Shown: positions 49,926 to 59,625, counted from the first letter of the stretch. The stretch: 64,000 nt of DNA from Bdellovibrionales bacterium (GCA_016713885.1 JADJOF010000001.1:310001-374000), one strand, 5' to 3'. Notes: generated by a model from the sequence alone, not told the origin. Numbers and translations are program-made.

Positions 49926-50294
49926 ATGAGTTCTCAAGATCAAGTGCCGTTACCCAGAATTCCACTCAAGCTGGATGTTGAGTTTCGACGCTCCTATGGC
50001 CGCAATTCGGCCGGTGGGCTCCTGAAGAATATTAGTCTCTCCGGCGCCTTTCTCGAGCATGAAGTCGAAGCGATCAAGGCCGGTGATAAGCTACAAATCA
50101 CATTTAAGGTTGGCGGACGAAGCCGTAAGGTCAACGCTCAGGTGATTTGGTCAAACTCACTTGGCTCCGGTATCAAGTTTCTTCCGACGAATGGCAGAGA
50201 CGTCCAAATCGTCGATGACTTGATGTACTTCGTGGAGTCGAAGCGCAAAACCCGACGGTCTTTGCTCGACGATATCTTTAAGCAAGCTTCCTAG
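49926..50294 (+). CDS. PilZ-domain protein (likely c-di-GMP receptor)
   Basis: 122 residues consisting of one PilZ domain: the arginine motif in LDVEFRRSYGRNS (RxxxR), the NISLSGAFLE motif (D/NxSxxG) and IWSNSLGSGIKF strands, then a basic tail. PilZ domains bind cyclic di-GMP and control motility, secretion or predatory switching in Bdellovibrio relatives. It is a single gene with its own terminator. Confidence 0.88.
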   Translation: MSSQDQVPLPRIPLKLDVEFRRSYGRNSAGGLLKNISLSGAFLEHEVEAIKAGDKLQITFKVGGRSRKVNAQVIWSNSLGSGIKFLPTNGRDVQIVDDLMYFVESKRKTRRSLLDDIFKQAS

Positions 50295-50316
50295 ATGCCG
50301 CTGTTACAAAAAAACA

Positions 50317-50347
50317 AAAGGCAGGTCTAAGACCTGCCTTTTTTATT
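50317..50347. terminator. Bidirectional intrinsic terminator
   Basis: AAAAGGCAGGTC (50317-50328) pairs with GACCTGCCTTTT (50332-50343) around TAA, followed by T on the plus strand and preceded by A on the other. It separates the PilZ gene from the convergent LysM-like lipoprotein gene. Confidence 0.85.
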
Positions 50348-50374
50348 TTCCTAAACTCGTTGGGCCTTCGCTTG

Positions 50375-51877
50375 TCAGCCGACCTGAGTTGTCTGTGTGA
50401 GATCGACTTTGCGCGATTTGTTTCTTCGAATCATGAAGAAGACCGCACCGGCAGCGAGAAGGATTATGCCCGAAAGGCCCATCATCATCATGTTGTCGGC
50501 TTCTTCGGTTCCTGCTGCAGCTGGATCTGCTCCGGCCTGCTGACCCTGTTCAACCGGGGCAGGTGCCGCAGATGGCGGATCAGCTGGTGGAGGCGGCGGA
50601 GGCGGATCGCTTGGTGGCATCGCCGCAACAGCGCCCGTAGCCATTGGATCGGAGGCCGGAGTTGCTGTTGGAGCAGCAGCAAGCGGATCTGCCGGAGGCA
50701 TTGGTGGTTGCGCCAAAGGATCGGCCGGTGGAGGCGGAGTGGGGTTCATCGCCAGCGGATCGTTGCCGGGAGGCATTGCGCCTGGATCTTGCGGAGCCGC
50801 TTGTGGTGCGGCCATCGGATCCGTCGGTGCAGCCATCGGATCGACAGCAGGCGGAGTCTCTGCATTGTTTGCTAGAACTGGTGCTGCAGCGGTGCCGTCA
50901 GGCCAGTAACGAATATTGAGCCCAGCAGGGATATCGCCCTTAGACTCAACGTCCATATTTGTTGCCCAAACTTCCTTCCAGCTTTCATCGCTACCCAGAA
51001 GCGATTTCGATACCGCGCGGATATTGTCGCCATCTCTCGACGTATATGTCTGAGCCGGCGCGCCAATATCTTCAAAGTATGTCAGCATCGTCGCGTCAGT
51101 CGGATTTGTCGCCGATTGATAGTAGACCTTGTCGCCGGTCTTCATTCCGCGGCTCAGGTAGCTATTCCACTTCAAAAGATCTTTCGAACGTTTCTTGTCT
51201 CCGTAGATTTTTTCCGCAACCGACTGACGAGTGTCGCCCGGACGAGCCAGGTAAACTCGGTTCAAGTTGGCGTCGCCAGAAGCGAACGCTGCTGTTTTAA
51301 TTTTCTTAACAGGAACCCAAGTCGGCGCAACGGGCGCTTCTGTTGCCGTGTCAACCGGAGGAGGCTCAGCTGCAACTGGAGTTGAGTCTGCCGGTTGTTC
51401 GGCAAATACGGGCGCATCTGAAGGAGCTGGTGCAGGAGCGGCTTCGGGAACCGGCTCAGCGGGTGCCGCATTTTGTGCAACATCCTCAGGCAACCCCTCT
51501 TCGTCGTCGAGAGAAAGGTCGTCTTCGCCTTCTTTATTCTCCGCGACCTGATCTCCGCCCTCTTCGTCGAGGTTCATGTCGTCGCCAGAGTCTTTCTTGT
51601 CGGCATCGGCCACTTCGTCACCGAGATCCTCTTCGCCAGCACCCTCGTCGGTTGCCTCGGCGGTCTCGCTCGACTCGGAAGATGACTCGTCTGCTGCGAC
51701 GTCGCCCTCTTCTGTATAGTCTCCGTCGCTTTCCTCCGCGAATGTTTCGTCACCACCAGATGCACTTTCGTCGGTCGAGCTGCTTGTTGAGCAACCGGAC
51801 AAATGAAGTGCAACCCCTATGGTGAGGAGAGACACGAGGAGTCGTTTTGTAAATGAAGCATTCTCTATAGTCTTCAT
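50375..51877 (-). CDS. Lipoprotein with two LysM-like domains and a C-terminal membrane helix (FimV-like layout)
   Basis: 500 residues from the ATG at 51875-51877 (AAGGA nine bases upstream). In order there is a lipobox (VALHLSGC), a ~130-residue Asp/Glu/Ser-rich disordered region, two LysM-like units (VYLARPGDTRQSVAEKIYGD and YTSRDGDNIRAVSKSLLG), and a Pro/Ala-rich linker with repeated DPMAAP/DPLA units. One helix (GLSGIILLAAGAVFFMIRR) with a basic tail ends the chain. Lipid at one end and a membrane span at the other suggests it bridges inner membrane and cell wall or outer membrane. FimV/LysM scaffolds at cell poles have a similar layout; exact family uncertain. Confidence 0.72.
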   Translation of the reverse strand: MKTIENASFTKRLLVSLLTIGVALHLSGCSTSSSTDESASGGDETFAEESDGDYTEEGDVAADESSSESSETAEATDEGAGEEDLGDEVADADKKDSGDDMNLDEEGGDQVAENKEGEDDLSLDDEEGLPEDVAQNAAPAEPVPEAAPAPAPSDAPVFAEQPADSTPVAAEPPPVDTATEAPVAPTWVPVKKIKTAAFASGDANLNRVYLARPGDTRQSVAEKIYGDKKRSKDLLKWNSYLSRGMKTGDKVYYQSATNPTDATMLTYFEDIGAPAQTYTSRDGDNIRAVSKSLLGSDESWKEVWATNMDVESKGDIPAGLNIRYWPDGTAAAPVLANNAETPPAVDPMAAPTDPMAAPQAAPQDPGAMPPGNDPLAMNPTPPPPADPLAQPPMPPADPLAAAPTATPASDPMATGAVAAMPPSDPPPPPPPADPPSAAPAPVEQGQQAGADPAAAGTEEADNMMMMGLSGIILLAAGAVFFMIRRNKSRKVDLTQTTQVG

Positions 51878-52021
51878 CGTTGCCAATCCTTGAGCTGTCT
51901 AAGGCATTCTTGCCACGTGTTTATTACAGCACACTGTGCGCCCAAATAGAAAAGCGGAATTCGAATCCAGCCCCGACAGAGGTCCAGCCTCTATGTTCGG
52001 ATCACTTCAAACTCGCCTCAC

Positions 52022-52501
52022 TTATTGAGTGCGCACCTTCGTATCGGCAAATCGAAATGAGACTCCAGGCCTGATTTTATTTCTTTCGAACCAACCGACA
52101 TTCATTTCAAGCGCGTACTGGGCTTCGGTGTGGCTCGGATAGGTTTTATTCTGTATTGCTGTGATCGGATCTGGACGCATGTCGATAATTTCTCGCAGCA
52201 CGCGACCTTTATCGAAGTAGGCAATCGACAGTGGAATGCGTGTGTTCTTCATCCAAAATGAGCGGCGCTCGGCCTCGTCAAAAATAAAGAGCATGCCCTG
52301 GTCTTTTGGCAGAAGGTCGCGATTCATTAAGCCATATGCGCGCTTATGATCATCATCCGCGACTTCAACGACGATTCTTTTTCCTGCGAGTTCAATCGTT
52401 CGCTTTGAAAACGCTGGCGCCTCATCTCGAGCAAAGGCCGAGAGAGACAACGCAACCGCCATCGAAGCGAAGATACTCACAACTACCGTTCTGCCACCCA
52501 T
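52022..52501 (-). CDS. Periplasmic DUF192 protein
   Basis: 159 residues with a signal peptide (VSIFASMAVALSLSAFARD). The DUF192 pattern is complete: RAYGLMNRDLLPKDQGMLFI, SFWMKNTRIPLSIAYFD and AQYALEMNVGWFERNKIRPG. The family forms a small beta barrel of unknown function. Its ATG overlaps the end of ppx by 19 bases, so it is translated from the same mRNA. Confidence 0.88.
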   Translation of the reverse strand: MGGRTVVVSIFASMAVALSLSAFARDEAPAFSKRTIELAGKRIVVEVADDDHKRAYGLMNRDLLPKDQGMLFIFDEAERRSFWMKNTRIPLSIAYFDKGRVLREIIDMRPDPITAIQNKTYPSHTEAQYALEMNVGWFERNKIRPGVSFRFADTKVRTQ

Positions 52502-53394
52502 TGCGCCACTCCATAGCGAAGACCGCGCGTCGACACGCGCAACTCATTTTCTTTCAATGCCCTTAGTCCCTCGGCAAGACAAACGAGTCCCGCCACAATC
52601 ACATCCGCGCGCTTCGGTTCCATGCCCGTCAGTGTACGACGTTGATCAACGGACATTGGCGCCAATCGAGCGATCCAGTCTTCAATCGCATTTAACGTAA
52701 AACGATGGCCATGAACACGCTCAGAATCAAATTTGGATAGCTTTAAATCAATGGCCGCCAGTGTCGTTAGCGTTCCTACGACGCCAATCACGCGACGACT
52801 GCGACCGTCGACGCTAAATCCCGACTTTTCAATCGCAACCAGCACAACCTCGCGCATAACTGTGATCGCACCAACGTCCACTCCGAAACGCTCCGTCAAA
52901 CGAACGGCGCCGACGTCAAGACTCACCCGCGACTCCAATCGTCCTGGTTCACCAAACATCAGCTCAGTCGATCCACCACCGACGTCGACGATAGCGACCG
53001 GTCCCTGTGACTCTCCGCTCAGGGTTCCTCTGAACGTTAACTCCGCCTCTTTTTCGCCGGAGATGACCTCTATTGGCACTCCGTGCTTTCGACCGATAGC
53101 AATAAGTTCGTCGCGATTGATCGAATCGCGCGCCGCACTCGTCGCACACGCGAGAACCCGCTCTGGCTTCAAGCGAGAAATAGTATTCGCAAAACGTGCG
53201 AGTGTGGCGTCAAAACGCAACAGCGCCTCAGGGTGCAACGACCTGTTGACGCCGACGCCCTGACCGAGACGAACAATTTCGACTTCGTCAGAAAGCACGC
53301 GAAGCTGCGGGCCCTCGATATCGGCGACCAAACAAAGACAAGTGTTGGTTCCAAAATCGAGTCCCGCAACACGCACCGCTTTAGCCCCCTGCAA
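52483..53394 (-). CDS. ppx: Ppx/GppA-family exopolyphosphatase / pppGpp phosphatase
   Basis: 303 residues with the actin-like ATPase fold: phosphate-1 loop VAGLDFGTNTCLCLVAD, ACATSAARDSINRDEL, the phosphate-2 loop AIVDVGGGSTELMFG and GVVGTLTTLAAID. It is the short form lacking the C-terminal HD-like domain of E. coli Ppx. Such proteins hydrolyse polyphosphate or the 5'-phosphate of pppGpp. It overlaps gatB by 14 bases and DUF192 by 19, forming one operon with gatCAB. Confidence 0.85.
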   Translation of the reverse strand: MQGAKAVRVAGLDFGTNTCLCLVADIEGPQLRVLSDEVEIVRLGQGVGVNRSLHPEALLRFDATLARFANTISRLKPERVLACATSAARDSINRDELIAIGRKHGVPIEVISGEKEAELTFRGTLSGESQGPVAIVDVGGGSTELMFGEPGRLESRVSLDVGAVRLTERFGVDVGAITVMREVVLVAIEKSGFSVDGRSRRVIGVVGTLTTLAAIDLKLSKFDSERVHGHRFTLNAIEDWIARLAPMSVDQRRTLTGMEPKRADVIVAGLVCLAEGLRALKENELRVSTRGLRYGVAQWVAER

Positions 53395-54829
53395 GCTTCT
53401 TCTTCAGAAGCTGGTTCACCATATCAGGGCTTGCCTGTCCCTTGGTCACCTTCATCACTTGACCGACAAAGAAGCCGAACAGTTTCTCTTTACCACCACG
53501 ATAGGCTTCAGTCTCAGCCGGGTTGGCAGCAATCACATCGTCGATCGCTTTCTCAATCGCGCTCGTATCGGTGATTTGCACCAGTCCCTTTTCTTTGACG
53601 ATAACGTCCGGATTTTTTCCAGTCGCCCACATCTCGGCAAAGACCGTCTTTGCGATTTTTCCAGAAATCGTTCCCTTGTCGATCAGCATCACCATGGCGC
53701 CCAGCTGCTCGGCGCTGACCGGACTCTGCGCGAATGTCTTCTTCGCATCGTTGAGTTCACGCATCAGCTCCGTCATCACCCAGTTCGAAGCCGACTTTGG
53801 ATTTCCTGACGCCTTGACGACTTTCTCGTAGTAGTCCGCAATCTCTTTTTCCTGCGTAAGAACGAAGGAATCGTATTCGGGAATCTTGTACTCCTGTTGA
53901 AAACGCTCAGCACGCTTGAGTGGCAGCTCCGGAAGCTCTCCGCGAACTTTCTCAACAAAGCTCTCTTCCAGAATCACCGTCAACAGGTCAGGATCTGGGA
54001 AGTAACGATAGTCGTGCGCCTCTTCTTTTGAACGCATCATAAACGTGCGGTTTTTATCAGGATCGTAAAGACGCGTCTCCTGATTGATCTTCTCGCCGGT
54101 CTCCATGCAGTCAATTTGACGGAGTATTTCGTACTCAATGGCCTTTTCAACAAATCGGAATGAGTTGATGTTCTTGATCTCGACCCGAGTGTTGAAAATG
54201 GTTTCACCTTTCTTACGAACGCTGACGTTGCAGTCGCAACGGAACGAACCCTCTTCAAGATTGCCGTCGCAAACATCGAGGTAGCGCAAGATTTTATGAA
54301 CAGTCCGCGCGTACTCCGCCGCCTCTTGCGGACTGTGCATATCCGGTCCCGATACAATCTCAAGTAGCGGCGTGCCTGCGCGGTTCAGGTTGATCAACGA
54401 ATACTCGCCATGGTGCGTGGATTTACCCGCGTCTTCTTCCATGTGGGCCCGTGTGATCGAAACTTCCATCTTTTTGCCGTCAAGAATGTACTCAACTTTG
54501 CCGTGCTCACAGAGTGGGAGATCGAACTGTGAAATCTGATAGCCCTTCGGCAGGTCCGGGTAGAAGTACTGCTTGCGCGAGAACACGCTGCGATCGCGAA
54601 TCTGGCAGCCAAGTGCCAGGCCCATTTTGATCGAGTACTCGATCGCCTTCTTATTCACCACCGGAAGCGCGCCCGGCATGGCCGTGCAAACTTCGCAGAT
54701 GTGATCATTGTCGCCCGCGCCAAACTCAGTTGAGCTTGCACAGAACATTTTCGACTTCGTGCTCAGCTGAGCGTGAATCTCAATACCAATCACTGGTTCA
54801 TAGGAACCAAACGGATGATTAGATGACAT
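53381..54829 (-). CDS. gatB: Aspartyl/glutamyl-tRNA amidotransferase subunit B
   Basis: 482 residues from the ATG at 54827-54829 with GGAGG upstream. It has YEPVIGIEIHAQLSTKSKMF, CEVCTAMPGALPVVNKKAIE (zinc-site cysteines), FYPDLPKGYQISQFD, THMEEDAGK-like RAHMEEDAGKSTHH and EIKNINSFRFVEKAIEYE. A C-terminal YqeY/helical domain ends the chain. It is the kinase/tRNA-binding subunit of GatCAB, which converts misacylated Glu-tRNA(Gln) or Asp-tRNA(Asn). It overlaps gatA by 11 bases. Confidence 0.95.
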   Translation of the reverse strand: MSSNHPFGSYEPVIGIEIHAQLSTKSKMFCASSTEFGAGDNDHICEVCTAMPGALPVVNKKAIEYSIKMGLALGCQIRDRSVFSRKQYFYPDLPKGYQISQFDLPLCEHGKVEYILDGKKMEVSITRAHMEEDAGKSTHHGEYSLINLNRAGTPLLEIVSGPDMHSPQEAAEYARTVHKILRYLDVCDGNLEEGSFRCDCNVSVRKKGETIFNTRVEIKNINSFRFVEKAIEYEILRQIDCMETGEKINQETRLYDPDKNRTFMMRSKEEAHDYRYFPDPDLLTVILEESFVEKVRGELPELPLKRAERFQQEYKIPEYDSFVLTQEKEIADYYEKVVKASGNPKSASNWVMTELMRELNDAKKTFAQSPVSAEQLGAMVMLIDKGTISGKIAKTVFAEMWATGKNPDVIVKEKGLVQITDTSAIEKAIDDVIAANPAETEAYRGGKEKLFGFFVGQVMKVTKGQASPDMVNQLLKKKLAGG

Positions 54830-56288
54830 GTGGCCTCCGCGCCTTTGCGGCTCCCAAAGCATTTTCAATTGCCAAGGACACGTTGAACATTTTCGCCTCG
54901 TCCCAATGACGGCCCATGAGCTGCACGCCGATCGGCAAACCTTTTGACGAGTAGCCCGCCGGGACCGACATCCCCGGAAGTCCCGCTAGGTTTGTCGAGG
55001 TTGTGAAGATGTCATTCAAATACATCTCGAGTGGATCGTTGATGCGTTCGCCGATTTTAAACGCCGGGCTTGTGCAGACCGGACTTAAAATCACATCACA
55101 CGATTCAAACGCCTTCAAAAATTCATCGCGAATCAGACGACGAACCTGGCTCGCTTTAGCGTAGTACGCATCGTAATAGCCACTCGACAGTGCATAGGTG
55201 CCAAGCATAATTCGACGCTTCACCTCAGGACCAAAGCCCTCACCGCGAGAACGAGAGTAGAGATCGTCAAGATCGCCGTGGGCCGCATTCGAAGAACGAT
55301 GTCCAAAACGCATTCCATCGTATCGCGCCAAGTTGGCCGAGGCCTCGGCTGTGGCAACTAGATAATACACCGGGACCGCATGCTTCACGAGCGGGAGCGA
55401 GATCTCAACCGTCGTTGCTCCACGCGCCTTCAAGGCCTCGATGGCCTCTTTCGTCACACGGTCGACATCGGGATCCAATTTTTCTGCGAAGTACTCGCGC
55501 GGAAGACCGATGCGCATTCCTTTGACGTCATCTTTTAAAAGCTGTGACCACTTGGGGACCTCAAGCGAGGCGCTTGTCGAATCATGCGAGCAAGAACCGG
55601 AGATTGTCTCGAGCATCAATGCGCAATCGCCAGTCGAATGCGCCATCGGTCCCGCCTGATCGAGCGACGACGCGAAGGCGATGATACCGAATCGGCTGAC
55701 GCGACCATAGGTCGGTTTAATACCAAAAAGACCGCAGAAACTGGCTGGCTGTCGAATCGAGCCGCCGGTATCAGTACCAATTGCAGCAGAGGCCATGCGC
55801 GCCGAAAGTGCCGCCGCCGAACCGCCGCTTGATCCGCCGGGAACGTACTCTGGGTTCCACGGGTTTCGAACGATGCCGCTTGCGGCGTTTTCGTTCGATG
55901 AGCCCATCCCGAATTCATCGAGACTTGTTTTGCCGATCGTAATGGCACCTGCCGCTTCGAGGCGAGAGACCACAGTCGATGAATAGGGCGGAATGAAATT
56001 TCCAAGAATTTTCGACGACGCCGTTGTGCGCAGACCCTTTGTGCACAAAAGATCCTTCACCGCAACTGGGACTCCAGCCAGAGCGCCCGGATCTTTTCCC
56101 GATGCAATCTTAGCGTCGACGGCTTTCGCCGCCTCCTCTGCCTTTTCGTTGACGGTCACAAATGCGTTGATCTGCTTATCAAGCGTCTGCACGCGGTTCA
56201 TGAAGTGACGAGTCACCTCAAGTGCCGTGACTTTTTTGTTTTTCACCGCTGCTGCGATTTCTGAACTAGTTGCGAAAGTTAAATCCAT
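54819..56288 (-). CDS. gatA: Aspartyl/glutamyl-tRNA amidotransferase subunit A
   Basis: 489 residues from the ATG at 56286-56288, one base after the gatC stop. The amidase-signature family catalytic triad is present: Lys in VAVKDLLCTKG, and the two serines in GGSSGGSAAA and the GTDTGGSIRQPA loop. It releases ammonia from glutamine for transfer through GatB. Typical length. Confidence 0.95.
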   Translation of the reverse strand: MDLTFATSSEIAAAVKNKKVTALEVTRHFMNRVQTLDKQINAFVTVNEKAEEAAKAVDAKIASGKDPGALAGVPVAVKDLLCTKGLRTTASSKILGNFIPPYSSTVVSRLEAAGAITIGKTSLDEFGMGSSNENAASGIVRNPWNPEYVPGGSSGGSAAALSARMASAAIGTDTGGSIRQPASFCGLFGIKPTYGRVSRFGIIAFASSLDQAGPMAHSTGDCALMLETISGSCSHDSTSASLEVPKWSQLLKDDVKGMRIGLPREYFAEKLDPDVDRVTKEAIEALKARGATTVEISLPLVKHAVPVYYLVATAEASANLARYDGMRFGHRSSNAAHGDLDDLYSRSRGEGFGPEVKRRIMLGTYALSSGYYDAYYAKASQVRRLIRDEFLKAFESCDVILSPVCTSPAFKIGERINDPLEMYLNDIFTTSTNLAGLPGMSVPAGYSSKGLPIGVQLMGRHWDEAKMFNVSLAIENALGAAKARRPHVI

Positions 56289-56289
56289 T

Positions 56290-56580
56290 TTACACCACCG
56301 GTGGAACTTTAAAGAGACGACCCGATCGCGCTGGTGCATTCGCCAAAAATGCATCGAGGTCCGGCTGAACAACAACCGCATCTTCGCGGAAATGCACCCT
56401 CAGATCAGTCGGCGTGACGAGCGGCTCGACGTCTTTGGTATTAACCGCAGCGATTTGTTCGAAGTTTTCGAGAACGGCTTTGAGCTGACCCGCGATCGCT
56501 TTGATCTCGTCGTCGGTGAGCTTCAACCGCGCCAATTCGGCTACTTTTTGGACTGTTGGGATATCGAGAGCTTTAGACAT
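56290..56580 (-). CDS. gatC: Aspartyl/glutamyl-tRNA amidotransferase subunit C
   Basis: 96 residues with KVAELARLKLTDDEIKAIAG and the C-terminal VTPTDLRVHFREDAV...LANAPARSGRLFKVPPVV pattern of GatC, the small subunit that stabilises GatA. First gene of the gatC-gatA-gatB-ppx-DUF192 operon; divergent from ligA. Confidence 0.93.
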   Translation of the reverse strand: MSKALDIPTVQKVAELARLKLTDDEIKAIAGQLKAVLENFEQIAAVNTKDVEPLVTPTDLRVHFREDAVVVQPDLDAFLANAPARSGRLFKVPPVV

Positions 56581-56687
56581 AGTCCTTCGATTTACCGCGT
56601 GCTTCCCCCTTGGGCAAATGGACGGGTAAATATCGATCCAGTCCGGCCTAGCTTCACGCCCCGCGTTGACGCTAGTGTGGTGAAACC

Positions 56688-58811
56688 ATGCCTGGATCCA
56701 AGACCCGCCCCAAAGAACGTCTCGCTGAACTGCGCGACCTGATTCGCCACCACGATCGCTGCTACTACTTAAATGATCGACCAGAGATCACCGATCAGGA
56801 ATACGATAAGCTCTACGCCGAATTGGTTGGCATTGAGACCCAGCATCCCGAGTGGATCACGCCAGACTCACCCTCTCAACGTGTCGCGGGAGCTCCAGCC
56901 GAAGCCTTTGAAAAAGTGGCCCATCGACAGCCGATGCTTTCGCTACAGAATAGTTACTCCATTGAGGACATCGACGCCTTCGAAGAGCGACTGCGCAAAG
57001 AACTCAAAGATCAGGCTCCTGAAACAATGGAGTACTTTTGTGAACCAAAGTTCGACGGCCTTGCCATCGAACTCGTCTATGAAGACGGCCTTCTAACTCG
57101 CGCGATCACCCGAGGCGACGGCAATGTCGGCGAAGATGTCACACAGAATGTGAAGACGATCCGCTCAGTTCCACTGCAAATCTCCGAAGCGCCAAAGTTG
57201 TTCGAGATTCGAGGCGAAATCGTCATGCTGAAAGAGGACTTTCGGCGCCTGAACGAGGCCCAGCAGGAGGCCGGCGAAGTTCCGTTTGCAAACCCTCGCA
57301 ATGCCGCAGCCGGCACCATCCGCCAGCTGGATTCGAGAATCGCTGCTTCACGGCCGCTTCGACTTTTCACTTACGCGCCGGGCACAATTGAAGGCGTCCG
57401 CTTTGAATCTCAACACGAGTTCGAAACGACGGCGGGCAAATGGAGCCTGCCGACAGTCGGTGTCGCCGCAGAGAACGAATCTTTCGCAGAGTTCGAGGCT
57501 CGACTAAACTCCATCTTGCAATCGGAAAGAAAAGCGCCGCACGTGAGCTCACTGGGCCTCGCTCGCATATGTCGCGGAGCCACTGAAGCAAAGGCCTACT
57601 ACTCTTTCATTCAGTCCGTTCGCGGCCGACTGCCCTTCGATATCGACGGTGTCGTAATCAAGGTGAATCGCTTCAGATTGCAGGACGACCTCGGCTTCGT
57701 CGCGCGCAGTCCGCGCTGGGCAACAGCCGCAAAGTTTCCCCCGGAGCAGGCGCAAACTGTTATTGAGGCCATCAATATTCAAGTCGGTCGCACTGGCGCC
57801 CTCACGCCGGTCGCTGTGATGCGACCGGTGAAGGTTGGCGGCGTCACCATCACCAACGCCACACTCCACAATCAATCCGAGATCGATCGCAAAGACATTC
57901 GGGTCGGCGACACGGTCGTCATTCAACGCGCAGGCGACGTCATCCCCGAAGTGGTTGAAGTCGTTGCCGACAAACGGCTGCCCAATTCACAACCCTTTGT
58001 CATTTCGAACATCTGTCCCGCCTGCGGCGAGTCCGCCGAGAAGCCCGAAGGCGAAGTCATTCTTCGCTGTGTTAATCCCGGCTGCCCTGCCATCTTACGC
58101 GAATCACTCAAACACTTTGTCGCTCGCCGTGCGATGAACATCGAGGGGCTTGGCGACAAACAGATCGACGCCCTTGTGGCCGCGGAACTTGTGAAGCGCC
58201 CCTCTGATCTCTACAGGCTTCGTGCGGGCGATATCTTAAGTCTCGAGCGCCAGGGTGAGAAGTCGGCGACCAACCTTATCGAAAGCATTCAAGCATCGCG
58301 CAAAACACAGCTCGCACGCGTGATCTACGCGATGGGCATTCGCTTTGTCGGCGAGGCGACTGCGAAGTCGCTGGCAAAGTTTTATAGAACTCTTGAACAG
58401 TTTATCGGCGCTAGCGAAGAAAGCCTCATGCAAGTTCCCGACATCGGAGAGAAGGTCGCACAGACCATCCTCACGGCCTTGCGCGGCCCCTACCTCAAAA
58501 AAGAACTTCAGCGACTTGTGGAAAACGGTGTTGAAATCGAGGCGGTTTCCCAAAACGCCGGCCACTCACAGACTCTAGCGGGCAAAAAGTTCGTCATCAC
58601 CGGCACACTGCCGATGGGGCGAGATGAAATCAAAGACCTGATTGAAGCCAGCGGCGGAATCATCCTTTCCGGCGTTAGCAAAAAGACTGATTTTCTACTC
58701 GCCGGCGAAGAGGCCGGCTCAAAACTGCAGAAGGCGACAGAGCTTGGCGTCGCCATTCTCGACTGGGACGCCTTTCAAAAAATGCTTAAGGACGCGCCGC
58801 TGACCACTTGA
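56688..58811 (+). CDS. ligA: NAD-dependent DNA ligase
   Basis: 707 residues in the standard order: Ia domain (HHDRCYYLNDRPEITDQEYD), the adenylation site with the AMP-accepting Lys in CEPKFDGLAIEL, TRGDGNVGEDVTQN, OB fold, a four-Cys zinc finger (CPACGESAEKPEG...CVNPGCPAIL), helix-hairpin-helix repeats and a C-terminal BRCT domain (KKFVITGTLPMGRDEIKDLI). It seals nicks in replication and repair. The 3' end overlaps the convergent exported-protein gene by 26 bases. Confidence 0.95.
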   Translation: MPGSKTRPKERLAELRDLIRHHDRCYYLNDRPEITDQEYDKLYAELVGIETQHPEWITPDSPSQRVAGAPAEAFEKVAHRQPMLSLQNSYSIEDIDAFEERLRKELKDQAPETMEYFCEPKFDGLAIELVYEDGLLTRAITRGDGNVGEDVTQNVKTIRSVPLQISEAPKLFEIRGEIVMLKEDFRRLNEAQQEAGEVPFANPRNAAAGTIRQLDSRIAASRPLRLFTYAPGTIEGVRFESQHEFETTAGKWSLPTVGVAAENESFAEFEARLNSILQSERKAPHVSSLGLARICRGATEAKAYYSFIQSVRGRLPFDIDGVVIKVNRFRLQDDLGFVARSPRWATAAKFPPEQAQTVIEAINIQVGRTGALTPVAVMRPVKVGGVTITNATLHNQSEIDRKDIRVGDTVVIQRAGDVIPEVVEVVADKRLPNSQPFVISNICPACGESAEKPEGEVILRCVNPGCPAILRESLKHFVARRAMNIEGLGDKQIDALVAAELVKRPSDLYRLRAGDILSLERQGEKSATNLIESIQASRKTQLARVIYAMGIRFVGEATAKSLAKFYRTLEQFIGASEESLMQVPDIGEKVAQTILTALRGPYLKKELQRLVENGVEIEAVSQNAGHSQTLAGKKFVITGTLPMGRDEIKDLIEASGGIILSGVSKKTDFLLAGEEAGSKLQKATELGVAILDWDAFQKMLKDAPLTT

Positions 58812-59514
58812 AGTAAACACACGAAGCATAGTCCGCGAGATCAAGAACCTTCTTTGTGGTCAGCCCGGTCGAAGCATTGATCCAGTTCATCTGAGGAACA
58901 AATCCAGAACCCATGACCAGTTCGGCAGTCGGTGCCATCGCCGGCTTATCTGAACAGAGACGACGCCCCCAGTTGTTCTCAATACAGCTGCGTGCCGTTG
59001 CCGTGTGCACAACAACCACAGGAATCTGCGCGTGCATCTCAAACATCTCGCTAAGATCAAGATCATCGCTCGACAGATCAGCCTCCACTTTCGCCGCCTG
59101 CTCGGCCGACTCTGACTCCAGCATGGTCACTCGTAGACTCGCCGAGACCTGCTTGGCCGCATTGGCTGAACTGGGGTGCTCAAACCAAATGTCATTCTCA
59201 CCAAAAACCACATCCGTTGAAGTTCGCTCTGTCGTGGTTTCAACGTCCGACGACAGGATCTGAGAAACCTCGCGTGATTCGACCTGAGTCTGAGGACTGG
59301 AGTAGTGTGCGTGGAGGTCATTCGAAAACGACTTCAATACAACTTCAGATGTGCACTCGCGAGTCAGCTTCGATGCCAGCTCCGTCAATGATTCGCGGGT
59401 GTCATCAGCGGCGACATTCAACGGATTTGTTTTACCCGCCCCGATATCCAACGCCTGAGCCGTTAACGGCAACGTCGACAAAAGAATAAGCGCTGCGATG
59501 AATTGCCTGCCCAT
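58786..59514 (-). CDS. Exported protein of unknown function
   Basis: 242 residues from the ATG at 59512-59514 with GGGGGAGAG upstream; the longer frame to 59625 overlaps the terminator and is not used. It has a signal peptide (FIAALILLSTLPLTAQALD) and a mature part with cysteines (TRECTSE, RSCIENNWGRRLCSDK, ASCVYF) that may form disulfides. No family is recognised. It lies downstream of the histone gene on the same strand but behind a terminator. Confidence 0.6.
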   Translation of the reverse strand: MGRQFIAALILLSTLPLTAQALDIGAGKTNPLNVAADDTRESLTELASKLTRECTSEVVLKSFSNDLHAHYSSPQTQVESREVSQILSSDVETTTERTSTDVVFGENDIWFEHPSSANAAKQVSASLRVTMLESESAEQAAKVEADLSSDDLDLSEMFEMHAQIPVVVVHTATARSCIENNWGRRLCSDKPAMAPTAELVMGSGFVPQMNWINASTGLTTKKVLDLADYASCVYFKWSAARP

Positions 59515-59539
59515 CTCTCCCCCTTTAATCACCGAACAA

Positions 59540-59572
59540 AAAGCAAAAGGCTGCCCAAGCTGAGCAGCCTTC
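59540..59572 (-). terminator. Intrinsic terminator after the histone gene
   Basis: On the minus strand AAGGCTGC and GCAGCCTT form an 8-base stem, followed by TTGCTTTTTG. It lies about 55 bases downstream of the histone stop and upstream of the exported-protein gene. Confidence 0.75.
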
Positions 59573-59625
59573 GTCGCCCAAGCGCTCGAAAGCGCCTGGT
59601 TCAAACTATCGACCTGCAAAACCAA

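Noticed and set aside
50360..50919. Plus-strand frames opposite the LysM-like lipoprotein
   Set aside because: Low-complexity Pro/Ala codons on the opposite strand produce Arg/Gly/Cys-rich shadow frames.
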